Below are positions 1 through 7,632 of a stretch of 64,000 nt of DNA, piece after piece (within the stretch, counting starts at the first letter, position 1; every line of letters begins with the position of its first letter). The stretch covers positions 1 to 64,000 of the forward strand of contig JBBQQH010000005.1 of NCBI GenBank assembly GCA_038216155.1, given 5' to 3'. The notes beneath the pieces are model-generated. The model had not been told where the DNA came from. It was given only the letters and a program-made list of their open reading frames with translations, and did not search any database. The DNA comes from SZAS-103 sp038216155. GTDB lineage: Bacteria > Pseudomonadota > Gammaproteobacteria > Xanthomonadales > Xanthomonadaceae. The translations under genes and the position numbers were made by a program.

Positions 1-351
1 CAGTGCCTGCAAGGCCTGCGCCGCCATCGCGCCGGTCCAGCGCGTGTCGGGGCGCGCCTGCGGCATCACCACCAGCATCGGGAAACGCTTGCGATCGCCG
101 CGAATCGCGCTGCCGATGCCACCCTGGGTCTGCACGATCCCATCCGCTCCACGCTCACCGGAACCATGCAGGAACAGCGCGATGGGCCAGGACTTCTGCG
201 GCGTGTAGTCCGCCGGCACATAGACCTGGTAGCGATACGTCACGCCATCCACCGTGACGGTGCGATCGAGAAAGCCCGTGTCAGCGGCCATGGCCGAAGC
301 CGCCAATAGCATCGCGATGAGCGCCAACGTCAGTATCCCGAGGTGTTTCAT
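1..351 (-). CDS. Secreted alpha/beta-hydrolase (PHB depolymerase/phospholipase-like esterase), 3' part missing
   Basis: The reading frame runs from an ATG at 351 to the window edge, so only the first 117 residues are visible. Residues 1-23 form a signal peptide ending in SAMA-A, so the product is exported. The mature part has VYVPADYTPQKSWP followed by LFLHGSGERG, the oxyanion-hole strand seen in LpqC/PHB-depolymerase-like esterases and dienelactone-hydrolase-type enzymes. The catalytic Ser, Asp and His lie beyond the edge, so activity and substrate cannot be judged. A purine-rich GAGGACAGGCG precedes the ATG. It is separated from the 3' end of gapA by the tandem gapA-tail copies. Confidence 0.75.
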   Translation of the reverse strand, partial: MKHLGILTLALIAMLLAASAMAADTGFLDRTVTVDGVTYRYQVYVPADYTPQKSWPIALFLHGSGERGADGIVQTQGGIGSAIRGDRKRFPMLVVMPQARPDTRWTGAMAAQALQAL

Positions 352-426
352 CGCCTGTCCTCGATTTGGCAGCGTGATTCCAATCGTACGCAGGATCAGG
401 GTGGATCGAAACCCGGCAGGCCTCAG

Positions 427-612
427 CTATTTCGCCGCGATCATCTTGACCATCTCCAGGCACTTGTTGGTGAGCCCTGCGTGCTGTCGCGCTGCGGTTA
501 TTTTGCCGCGATCACCTTCACCATCTCCAGGCACTTGTTTGTGAGCCCCGCGCGCTGTCGCGCTGCGGTTACTTTGCCGCGATCACCTTCACCATCTCCA
601 GGCATTTGTTGG
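427..612 (-). repeat. Tandem triplication of the gapA 3' end (71-bp unit)
   Basis: Three copies of the last ~13 codons of gapA lie head to tail with a 71-bp period. The genuine stop is at 569-571. Copy 2 has its stop at 498-500 and copy 1 at 427-429. Each copy encodes a version of NKCLEMVKVIAAK plus stop. The spacer containing GCTGTCGCGCTGCGG is shared between copies. Copy 1 is the most diverged (it reads VKMIAAK and uses TAG), copy 2 is nearly identical to the gene. Because 71 is not a multiple of three, the extra copies are out of frame with each other and lie in the 3' untranslated region. Confidence 0.9.
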
Positions 613-1573
613 AATAGCCCCACTCGTTGTCGTACCAGGCGATCAGCTTGACGAAGGTGCTGTCCAGAGCGATGCCCGCGTCGGCATCGAAGATCGAAGT
701 ACGCGCATCGCCGACGAAATCGGTGGCGACGACCTTGTCTTCGGTGTAACCGAGAATGCCCTTCAGCGCGCCTTCGGACTGCGCCTTCATCTCGGCGCAG
801 ATCTCGGCGTAAGTCGCAGGTTTTTCGAGCTCGACGGTGAGATCGACAACTGAGACGTCCGAAGTCGGCACGCGGAACGACATGCCGGTGAGCTTCTTGT
901 TGAGCTCCGGGATCACCACGCCGACCGCCTTGGCCGCGCCGGTGCTCGAAGGGATGATGTTTTCGAGGATGCCGCGTCCGCCGCGCCAATCCTTGTTGCT
1001 GGGGCCGTCGACGGTTTTCTGCGTCGCAGTCGCCGCGTGCACTGTGGTCATCAGGCCGCGCTTGATGCCCCACTTGTCGTTGAGCACTTTCGCGACCGGC
1101 GCCAAGCAATTCGTGGTGCAGCTGGCGTTCGAAATGATCGCTTCGCCGGCATATTTTTTGTGGTTCACGCCATAGACGAACATCGGCGTGTCATCCTTCG
1201 ACGGCGCCGACAGCAGCACCTTTTTTGCGCCGGCATCGAGGTGCCACTGCGCGGTTTTCTTGTCGAGAAACAGGCCGGTGGATTCGATCACCACATCGGC
1301 ATTGACCTCGTTCCATTTCAGATTGGCGGGATCGCGTTCCTGCGACAGCCGAATTTTCTTGCCGTTGACGACAAGATGACTGTCATCGATCGACACGTCG
1401 CCCTTGAAGCGCCCATGCACCGAGTCGTACTGCAGCATGTAAGCAAGATAGTCCGGTTCGAGCAGATCGTTGATCGCAACGATTTCGATCTCGTTGGCAA
1501 AATTCTGCACCGCCGAGCGCAGCACATTGCGACCGATGCGGCCAAACCCGTTGATCGCGACCTTGATCGCCAT
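569..1573 (-). CDS. gapA: Glyceraldehyde-3-phosphate dehydrogenase, type I
   Basis: This cytoplasmic glycolytic enzyme converts glyceraldehyde-3-phosphate, NAD+ and phosphate to 1,3-bisphosphoglycerate. The 334-residue protein is full length for the family. The N-terminal Rossmann motif is INGFGRIGRNVLRS (residues 7-20), followed by an Asn-Asp-Leu after the second beta strand, as in NAD-preferring enzymes. The catalytic motif SCTTN is at 151-155, with Cys152 as nucleophile. The C-terminus ends in NEWGYSNKCLEMVKVIAAK. The gene stands alone rather than in a pgk/fba cluster. Its 3' end has been copied twice just downstream. Confidence 0.98.
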   Translation of the reverse strand: MAIKVAINGFGRIGRNVLRSAVQNFANEIEIVAINDLLEPDYLAYMLQYDSVHGRFKGDVSIDDSHLVVNGKKIRLSQERDPANLKWNEVNADVVIESTGLFLDKKTAQWHLDAGAKKVLLSAPSKDDTPMFVYGVNHKKYAGEAIISNASCTTNCLAPVAKVLNDKWGIKRGLMTTVHAATATQKTVDGPSNKDWRGGRGILENIIPSSTGAAKAVGVVIPELNKKLTGMSFRVPTSDVSVVDLTVELEKPATYAEICAEMKAQSEGALKGILGYTEDKVVATDFVGDARTSIFDADAGIALDSTFVKLIAWYDNEWGYSNKCLEMVKVIAAK

Positions 1574-1722
1574 GAACTACTCCCGAATGCGTGGATAAAG
1601 AATGCGATGGTGAACGGATCGCCATCACGAAACGATTGATGCGTCCAGTTTGGCGGCCAGTCATGCGCCTGCCAACGCAGTGGCGTATTTTAACTGTCCC
1701 AAGCCCGAGGTTCACCCCCGCC

Positions 1723-2628
1723 ATGCAGATCCGCGCCCAGCTTCGACTTTCCGCACGCAACAAGAGCCGCCTGATCGGGATTGCACTGGCGCCATTGCTG
1801 GCGATGCAGGCCAATTCAGCAATGGCGTGGGGCAGCGAAGGGCACCGCATGGTCGGCTATCTGGCGCAGCGCGAACTCACCCCCACTGCGCGAGCGCAGA
1901 TTGCCGACCTGCTACGTGGCGAGGCCGATCCAACGCTCGCCGGCGTGGCCAACTGGGCGGATACGATGCGCAAGGACGATCCCGACCGCTTCAAGCAGAC
2001 GCAACGCTGGCACTACATGGATTCCCCTCGCGACGAGGATTGCACCTATGTGCCGCCGCGCGATTGTCCCGGCAGCAATTGCGTGGTCGATGCGATCCGC
2101 GCCCAGCAACACGTCCTGGCCGATCCGCAACAGTCGCGGCAGGCACGCATCGAAGCATTGAAGTTTCTCGTGCATTTCGTCGGCGACGCACACCAGCCGA
2201 TGCATGCCGGCTACAAGGAAGATCGGGGCGGCAATGACTTCCAGGTCAGCCTGCGCACCGCAATCGCGCCGGAACCGTACGCGCGCGACAAGTACGTCGA
2301 TGGCGTGCAGGGCACCAACCTGCATTCTGTGTGGGATTTCTACATCCTCGCCGAGCACGGTCGCGACGCGAAGGCCTACGCGGATGAACTCGCGGCGCGA
2401 CCGCTGTTCGGTCACGATCTGCATTCGGGCAGCATGAATCCCGCCGACTGGGCGATGGAATCGTGCCGCATCGTGCGCGACGATGCACTGTATCCGGCGT
2501 CGCACAAGATGGATTCGTCCTACCTGGACCAGATGCGACCAATCGCTGAGCGCCGTGTCATCCAGGCCGGGGATCGGCTTGCACACCTGTTGAACGATAC
2601 GCTGGTCGCGCCCGCACAAGCGCATTGA
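1723..2628 (+). CDS. Secreted S1/P1-type zinc nuclease
   Basis: A predicted periplasmic or secreted phosphodiesterase that would cleave single-stranded DNA/RNA and 3'-nucleotides using three zinc ions. From the ATG at 1723 the protein has 301 residues and a signal peptide cut at AMA|WGSEGH. That cleavage exposes the N-terminal Trp that ligates zinc in this family, which is why this start is preferred over in-frame upstream ATGs. The family ligand pattern is complete: WGSEGH, ANWAD, WHYMD, HFVGDAHQPMH, DRGGND and NLHSVWD. The start of the following gene is only 23 bp away, so the two are probably cotranscribed. No strong ribosome binding site is visible. Confidence 0.93.
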   Translation: MQIRAQLRLSARNKSRLIGIALAPLLAMQANSAMAWGSEGHRMVGYLAQRELTPTARAQIADLLRGEADPTLAGVANWADTMRKDDPDRFKQTQRWHYMDSPRDEDCTYVPPRDCPGSNCVVDAIRAQQHVLADPQQSRQARIEALKFLVHFVGDAHQPMHAGYKEDRGGNDFQVSLRTAIAPEPYARDKYVDGVQGTNLHSVWDFYILAEHGRDAKAYADELAARPLFGHDLHSGSMNPADWAMESCRIVRDDALYPASHKMDSSYLDQMRPIAERRVIQAGDRLAHLLNDTLVAPAQAH

Positions 2629-2651
2629 GCGATCTCGCAGGACGCAAATCC

Positions 2652-3539
2652 ATGCTTTCGTCATTACAGCCTCTGGTGCAAGCATTCTTCCATCACGGCA
2701 GCTCGACCTGGAGTTATGTTGTCGCAGACGAATCGACTGGGCATGCCGTAGTCATCGATGCAGCGCTGGATTTCGACATCAAATCAGCGCGCAGCGGAAC
2801 GGTATCGGTCGATGCATTGATTGCCTGGATTGATCAACACGGATTCGCGGTCGACTGGATTCTGGAGACGCACGCGCACGCCGACCACCTGTCAGCTGCG
2901 CAGCATGTGCGTGAGACGCTCGGCGGCATTGTTGCGATCGGAGCGGGCATCTGCGCCGTGCAAGCGACCTTCGCGCCGATCTTCATGCCTGACGAGGATT
3001 TTCCCTGCGATGGGTCGCAATTTGATCGGTTGTTCGCAGACGGTGATGCATTTGTGGTCGGCAACATCGCTGCGCGAGTGATCGCGGTACCGGGTCACAC
3101 CGCCGACGCCGTCGCCTACCTGATCGGCGATGCGTTGTTTGTCGGCGACAGCCTGTTCATGCCCGACTCCGGCAGTGCGCGCTGTGACTTTCCCGGTGGC
3201 GATGCAGGGCAATTATTCCGATCCATTCGACGTTTATTCAAACTGCCCGACACGACGCGGGTGTTCGTTTGCCACGACTACGGCGCGATCGATGCGAGCG
3301 GCATTCGTCGCGAGGTTGCCTGCGAAACCAGCATCGGTGCGCAGAAGCAGCACAACATCCATGCGAGAGAGAGTGTCAGCGAATCCGAATTCGTCGCCAT
3401 GCGCACCGCACGCGATGCCTCGTTGTCGTTGCCGGCGCTGATGCTGCCTGCGATCCAAGTCAACATCCGCGCCGGACACCTGCCACCGCCCGCCGCGAAT
3501 GGCGTGCGCTACCTGCTGTTGCCACTCGATCGGTTCTAG
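2652..3539 (+). CDS. MBL-fold metallohydrolase, persulfide dioxygenase/Blh-like
   Basis: A 295-residue metallo-beta-lactamase-fold protein. The metal site is visible as THAHADH (near residue 79), VPGHTADA, the bridging Asp in FVGDSLF and a late His in VCHDYG. The overall pattern resembles the ETHE1/Blh branch (sulfur metabolism, persulfide dioxygenase-like) more than beta-lactamases or glyoxalase II. The start at ATG 2652 has GCAGGA 8 bp upstream; a TTG at 2625 would extend it by nine residues and overlap the nuclease gene. No rhodanese domain or sulfide-responsive regulator lies nearby, so sulfur metabolism is inferred from sequence alone. Confidence 0.85.
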   Translation: MLSSLQPLVQAFFHHGSSTWSYVVADESTGHAVVIDAALDFDIKSARSGTVSVDALIAWIDQHGFAVDWILETHAHADHLSAAQHVRETLGGIVAIGAGICAVQATFAPIFMPDEDFPCDGSQFDRLFADGDAFVVGNIAARVIAVPGHTADAVAYLIGDALFVGDSLFMPDSGSARCDFPGGDAGQLFRSIRRLFKLPDTTRVFVCHDYGAIDASGIRREVACETSIGAQKQHNIHARESVSESEFVAMRTARDASLSLPALMLPAIQVNIRAGHLPPPAANGVRYLLLPLDRF

Positions 3540-3596
3540 TCCACGAATTTAGCGATAGCGTGGCTGCTAATGAGCGGCCAGAACCAAACTATTGAA

Positions 3597-4058
3597 CCGT
3601 TCGTGGTGAGCTTGTCGAACCACAACATTCTCAAACGTGCGTGGTGAGCCAGTCGAACCACAGCGTCAGTTCCATTTGCGAGTGTGGCGAACCGAGCAAG
3701 AGCACCCCTCTCCAGCCCTCCCCTGAAAGATGTGCAAGGGAGGTAGCGAAATGTATTCGTGGTGAGTCCTCCGCCAAGATCAGGGTAGGCCCATCGAACC
3801 AGTACCCTCAACCGTTCGTGGTGAGCCAGTCGAACCACAACAGCGGCTCCGTTCGCACGCAAGTCAAACCAAGCAAGTGCACCCCTCCCCAACCCTCCCC
3901 TGCAAAATGCGCAGGGAAGGGAGTGAATTGCGTTTGTAGTGAGGAGCAATTCAGGTTCGCGTTATGCCATCGAAAGCGCGTCTCGAAATTGCCCGTTCGT
4001 GGTGAGGAGCGATCAAGGCGCGCACCGCGCGATCAAGAGCGCGTCTCGAACCATCAAC
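3597..4058. repeat. Gene-free spacer of dispersed and duplicated repeats
   Basis: No gene is supported between 3540 and 4058. The spacer holds several copies of a box close to CGTTCGTGGTGAGCCAGTCG followed by AACCAC (about 3597-3623, 3635-3661 and 3812-3838, with weaker forms near 3755 and 3993). A block of roughly 150-177 bp is directly duplicated (about 3635-3790 and 3812-3960). Each block includes CCCCTCCCC-type arms facing a GGGAGG/GGGAAGG arm, a possible stem-loop. The same box recurs around 55.3 and 57.6 kb, so this is a dispersed intergenic family. Confidence 0.8.
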
Positions 4059-5831
4059 TCACTTGGCTCGCGGCGCGCGCTTGTCGGGTGCGAACGTGAC
4101 CGGGACCAAGATGTAGCCTTCTTTCGGATTGCCTTTGGAATCGGTACCAGGATTGAAATGCCATTGCTTCGCGGCGTTCACCGTGCTCTGGTCGAACACG
4201 CCCTGTGGCCGCGATGATACGACTTCGACATGCTTTGCCGATCCATCCTTGCCGACCAGGATCTTCAACATGACCTGGCCACCGACCCTGTTCTTGACCG
4301 CGCTATCAGGGTAATGCGGCGGCGGCTCCTGTGCAGCGCTCACCGGTGCATTGAAACGTGGCGGTGGCGGCAGTGCAGGAGGCGCAGGCGGAGCCATGCG
4401 ATCGCCGGGAGGCGGAGGCGGAGGCGGAGGCGGAGGCGGCGGCGCAAACATCTCCGGCGGTGGCGGCGGTGGCGGCGGTGGCGGCGGTGGCGGTGGCGGG
4501 ACTGACCCGGTCATTGCAGCCGTCGGCTGCACTGGCGTAACCGTCGCTTCGACTCGATAGGTCGACCCTGTTCCGGACTTGTCGCTCAATTCGATCACGC
4601 TGGTCTTGCCAACGCCGATCATCAGATGCGGATGACCGATCACGTGCTGCTCGTCTCTCGCAAATACATCGCCATTGAGCGTCACTATTCGGGGATCTGA
4701 CCCGGGGTCGACACGGAAGCGCAAGCCCCACATGGCACCGCTGTGGTCAGCGCCGCCGTGGTCAATCTTGATCACCGCGATCTCGCCAGCGCGCGTGACA
4801 ATGGCCTCGCTCATTATTTGCTTGTCGATCGATCGCCCATGCTGTTGCAGTTGCTGCACGTGCAGGGTGGTTTTGTAAAACAATCCACCCTGCGACGAGG
4901 ATGACGGCGTAGCTGCAAGCGCACTCGCCGTGCTTAGCGCCAAGTCGTGCGAGGTCATAGCGAATCCGGCTGTGCCAATGGCCGCGATGCAAATAATGAT
5001 TGCTCCTGCGAGTTGCGCATGACGCGCTGGTAATGCTTGCTTGAGCAGCATGATTCGTTCCTTCATGGGTGGTGTGTTTTCCCATAGACAGCCGACTGGC
5101 AATACGCCCTCGGCAATATGGGTCTTGAGCAAAGCCGTTGCATAGCGCTGACGCGAGGCCGGATGGTCGCGCAGCACCGCTGCGTCGCAGGCGAGTTCAA
5201 CATCGCGGCGGAAACGCACGGCAGCGAAATGCACGACAGGGTTAAACCAGAACACGGCACGCAATGCAGCGCACAAAGCGAGCGCCCACGGATCTCGGCG
5301 CCGCTGATGCATGCGCTCGTGCGCGATGATGAGTTGCTGCTCGTCGGCGTCGTAGTTGGCCTCGAAACTGTCGGGCAACACGAGCTTTTGGCGCCACACG
5401 CCGAGTACCGCCGGCGTGGCGTCCGCTATCCCACTTCGCCAGATGCCATCTCCATTGTGGCGCAGACGCAAACGCGCGACGAAGCGCCGCTGCTGCCAGA
5501 TCAACACAGCGACTAATGCGCACGCACCGCACAACCACACGACTAGCAGCCAGCGGTCGGCATCGAGTCCGGTCATGGCGTTGCTTGCGCGCACGACGAT
5601 CGTCGGCGCAATCGCAGGGGTCATGTGGACAATCGTTGTCGCAGCCGATTTGACATGCGGCAGCGAGAAACACGCAGCCAGCGTCGCGAGTGGCATCACG
5701 ATCCATAGCCGATATGCGATTTCTGCACCCAGCAAGCGTTGCAATGGTTTGCGTAGTAACAGGACCGCGATGCCTGCGAGCGAAATCGCAAGGGTCGCGT
5801 TGATCAGCCATGAGAGAAGTTCAGTTGTCAT
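4059..5831 (-). CDS. BlaR1/MecR1-like M56 metallopeptidase sensor fused to a TonB C-terminal domain
   Basis: An integral-membrane antirepressor-type peptidase of about 590 residues. Three hydrophobic segments lie in residues 1-115, then the zinc protease motif HERMH at 171-175 with a downstream ELACDAAVL helix, and another membrane segment near 275. The periplasmic half ends in long proline runs (about residues 455-500) and a TonB/energy-transducer domain with YPDSAVKNRVGGQV and AAKQWHFNPG. It overlaps blaI by about 11 bp; the ATG at 5831 has GGAG 7 bp ahead (5834 is also possible). By analogy with BlaR1, ligand sensing would trigger cleavage of the BlaI-like repressor. There is no penicillin-binding sensor domain, so a beta-lactam ligand should not be assumed. 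Confidence 0.88.
   Translation of the reverse strand: MTTELLSWLINATLAISLAGIAVLLLRKPLQRLLGAEIAYRLWIVMPLATLAACFSLPHVKSAATTIVHMTPAIAPTIVVRASNAMTGLDADRWLLVVWLCGACALVAVLIWQQRRFVARLRLRHNGDGIWRSGIADATPAVLGVWRQKLVLPDSFEANYDADEQQLIIAHERMHQRRRDPWALALCAALRAVFWFNPVVHFAAVRFRRDVELACDAAVLRDHPASRQRYATALLKTHIAEGVLPVGCLWENTPPMKERIMLLKQALPARHAQLAGAIIICIAAIGTAGFAMTSHDLALSTASALAATPSSSSQGGLFYKTTLHVQQLQQHGRSIDKQIMSEAIVTRAGEIAVIKIDHGGADHSGAMWGLRFRVDPGSDPRIVTLNGDVFARDEQHVIGHPHLMIGVGKTSVIELSDKSGTGSTYRVEATVTPVQPTAAMTGSVPPPPPPPPPPPPPPPEMFAPPPPPPPPPPPPGDRMAPPAPPALPPPPRFNAPVSAAQEPPPHYPDSAVKNRVGGQVMLKILVGKDGSAKHVEVVSSRPQGVFDQSTVNAAKQWHFNPGTDSKGNPKEGYILVPVTFAPDKRAPRAK
4408..4491 (-). repeat. Codon-level tandem repeats encoding polyproline linkers
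   Basis: On the plus strand GGAGGC is repeated five times (4408-4437), and after a short gap a GGCGGTGGC unit is repeated four times (4456-4491). Both unit lengths are multiples of three, so slippage would change the length of the proline linker in the BlaR1-TonB protein without breaking the frame. Confidence 0.85.
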
Positions 5832-6189
5832 CATCGATCTCCGCAATCAGACGCTTGAGGTCGGCGATGTCTTTCTTGGTCAGCTTGCTGCGCTCGGAAA
5901 AATGCGCCACCAGCGGTGCGACGCGACCGCCGAACAGGCGATCGAGCAGGCCTTTGCTTTGCGCCTGCACCCAGTCTTCGCGCGCGAGCAATGGCGAATA
6001 TAGATAGCGTCGACCGTCCTTGCTGGCCGCGACCGCCTTCTTCGTCAGCAGACGATTGAGCAGCGTCTTGATCGTTGATTCCTGCCAATCCTGGCTGCGC
6101 TCAAGCGCGGCGACCACGTCTTCGGCCGTCAGCGGGCTGCGCCGCCAGAGCACGTCCATCACTGCCGATTCGGCTTCGCTGATCTGCAT
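5821..6189 (-). CDS. blaI: BlaI/MecI/CopY-family transcriptional repressor
   Basis: A 122-residue winged-helix repressor. It begins MQISEAESAVMDVLWRRSPL, with the typical ES-x-MxVLW signature, followed by a recognition helix with STIKTLLNRLLTKKAV and then RRYLYSPLLAREDW, where BlaI-family proteins are cleaved or dimerise. It is the first gene of a two-gene operon with the M56 sensor downstream and overlapping. Two TTAC-N4-GTAA boxes lie 24-60 bp upstream, which suggests autoregulation. The family assignment is firm; the target gene set is unknown beyond this operon. Confidence 0.93.
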   Translation of the reverse strand: MQISEAESAVMDVLWRRSPLTAEDVVAALERSQDWQESTIKTLLNRLLTKKAVAASKDGRRYLYSPLLAREDWVQAQSKGLLDRLFGGRVAPLVAHFSERSKLTKKDIADLKRLIAEIDDDN

Positions 6190-6212
6190 GATCGTCCCGC
6201 TTCCAATATTGT

Positions 6213-6248
6213 TTACGTCTGTAATTGAACGTATGTTTACGCCTGTAA
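6213..6248. promoter_or_regulatory. Paired BlaI-type operators
   Basis: Two dyads of the form TTAC-N4-GTAA lie at 6213-6224 (TTACGTCTGTAA) and 6237-6248 (TTACGCCTGTAA), 24 bp centre to centre. The match extends to TTTAC-N4-GTAAT in both. They sit just upstream of blaI and resemble the TACA/TGTA-type operators of BlaI/MecI dimers. Binding has not been shown; the call rests on dyad symmetry, duplication and position. Confidence 0.65.
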
Positions 6249-6399
6249 TCTTTAGGTGTCAAGGGCTGTTTCTAAGACCGGCGCTAAGCGCAGACAGGGT
6301 AAAGAGTCGACGTGCCGGCGGCGCGTCGAGAAACTGCGACACGAGGCCATGGCTCGATGGCGACGGCAATCCGCGCTGCGCTTCAACGCGTAGTCGGTG

Positions 6400-7632
6400 C
6401 TAATCGGCGCGCAACGCCGCAATCGGTTCGAGCGCAGCGGCCTGCCTCGCGGGATAGACGCCGAACGCCAAGCCGACTCCGGCGCACAGCACAGTCGACA
6501 GCAAAATAGTCACCGGCGCCCACGCCACCTGCCAGCCTGCGAATGCGGCAACCAAATACGCGAGCACGCCGCCGAATACCAAACCCAGCAGCGCGCCGGC
6601 GGCGCAGATCACGGTCGACTCGCGCAGGAACTGGGCCACGATATCGCTGCGACGTGCGCCCAGTGCGCGCAACAAGCCGATTTCGCGGCGTCGCTCCAGC
6701 ACGTTGGCCAGCATGATGTTCATGATGCCGATGCCGCCGACTAGCAGGCTGACGGCAGCGATCGCACCCATCACCACGCGAAAGATGTTTTGTGTTTTTT
6801 GATGCTGTTGGAACAATTGCTGCGGCACCAGCAGCGAATAATCCTCGACCCCGGCGTGGCGCTGATCCAACAGCGCGGACAGCACTCGCGCGCCGTCCGC
6901 CATCTGTTGCGGATCGTACAAACGCAGCATCGCGCGATCAATTTCGGTGTCGAGTGCCTGAAAACGGAAGCGCATGCGTGCAGTCGACAGCGGCACGAAA
7001 ATACGATTGGTTTCCAACCCCAGTTGCACGCCCTCGAACTTGTCGCCGCCCAGATCGCGATCGGCCAGCACGCCGATCACCTGCAGCCACACATGATTGA
7101 GTTTGATTGGCTGCCCAATCGCGTTGCCCTTGGGAAACAACGCGTGCGCCGCCTGGTGGCCGAGCACGGCGACCGCAGCGACATCGGCATCGTCGGCCGC
7201 CACGAATCCGCGACCCCGATCCACCTTCAACGAGGACATCGCGAAATAATCCGGACTTACGCCACTGGCGCTCGCATCACTCACACCGGAATCGCTGAAG
7301 GCCGAATCAACCCGGATTTCCTTTTCCGCTGCCCAGTCGGTCGCGCCCGGCACCACATCGCGCGCGGCAATTGCATCGGCTAGCGTCAGCCCAAGGCTGC
7401 GCGCGAGAACTTCCTTCAGCGACTGCTCGTCCTGCGGCTTGGACTGCACGATCAGGTTGTTCATGCCCAGCCCTTCGACCAGCCGCAACGCCTCGCGCCG
7501 GCTGCCCTCGCCAACCGCCTGCATCGCAACGATCGCGCCGATGCCGAAGATCAAGCCGAGCAAGGTCAGCCCGGTACGCAACTTGCGCCGGGACAGTTCG
7601 TCAAACGCTTCACGCCACGCTTGCGAAATCAT
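6400..7632 (-). CDS. MacB-like ABC transporter permease
   Basis: A 410-residue inner-membrane permease with the MacB architecture: one N-terminal membrane helix (GLTLLGLIFGIGAIVAMQAV), a periplasmic core of about 240 residues, then three C-terminal helices of the FtsX domain including GGIGIMNIMLANVLERRREI, the hallmark of the type VII ABC superfamily. It has no ATPase domain of its own. The start at 7632 overlaps the stop of the upstream adaptor gene (ATGA). It is the last gene of a five-gene minus-strand operon and should pair with the ATPase at the operon head. Type VII systems usually move substrates across the periplasm and outer membrane; the substrate here is unknown. Confidence 0.9.
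   Translation of the reverse strand: MISQAWREAFDELSRRKLRTGLTLLGLIFGIGAIVAMQAVGEGSRREALRLVEGLGMNNLIVQSKPQDEQSLKEVLARSLGLTLADAIAARDVVPGATDWAAEKEIRVDSAFSDSGVSDASASGVSPDYFAMSSLKVDRGRGFVAADDADVAAVAVLGHQAAHALFPKGNAIGQPIKLNHVWLQVIGVLADRDLGGDKFEGVQLGLETNRIFVPLSTARMRFRFQALDTEIDRAMLRLYDPQQMADGARVLSALLDQRHAGVEDYSLLVPQQLFQQHQKTQNIFRVVMGAIAAVSLLVGGIGIMNIMLANVLERRREIGLLRALGARRSDIVAQFLRESTVICAAGALLGLVFGGVLAYLVAAFAGWQVAWAPVTILLSTVLCAGVGLAFGVYPARQAAALEPIAALRAD

Noticed and set aside
498..1109. Minus-strand frame (203 codons) overlapping the gapA end
   Set aside because: Only its last 13 codons are protein-like and they are the duplicated gapA tail; the rest is an out-of-frame reading of gapA.
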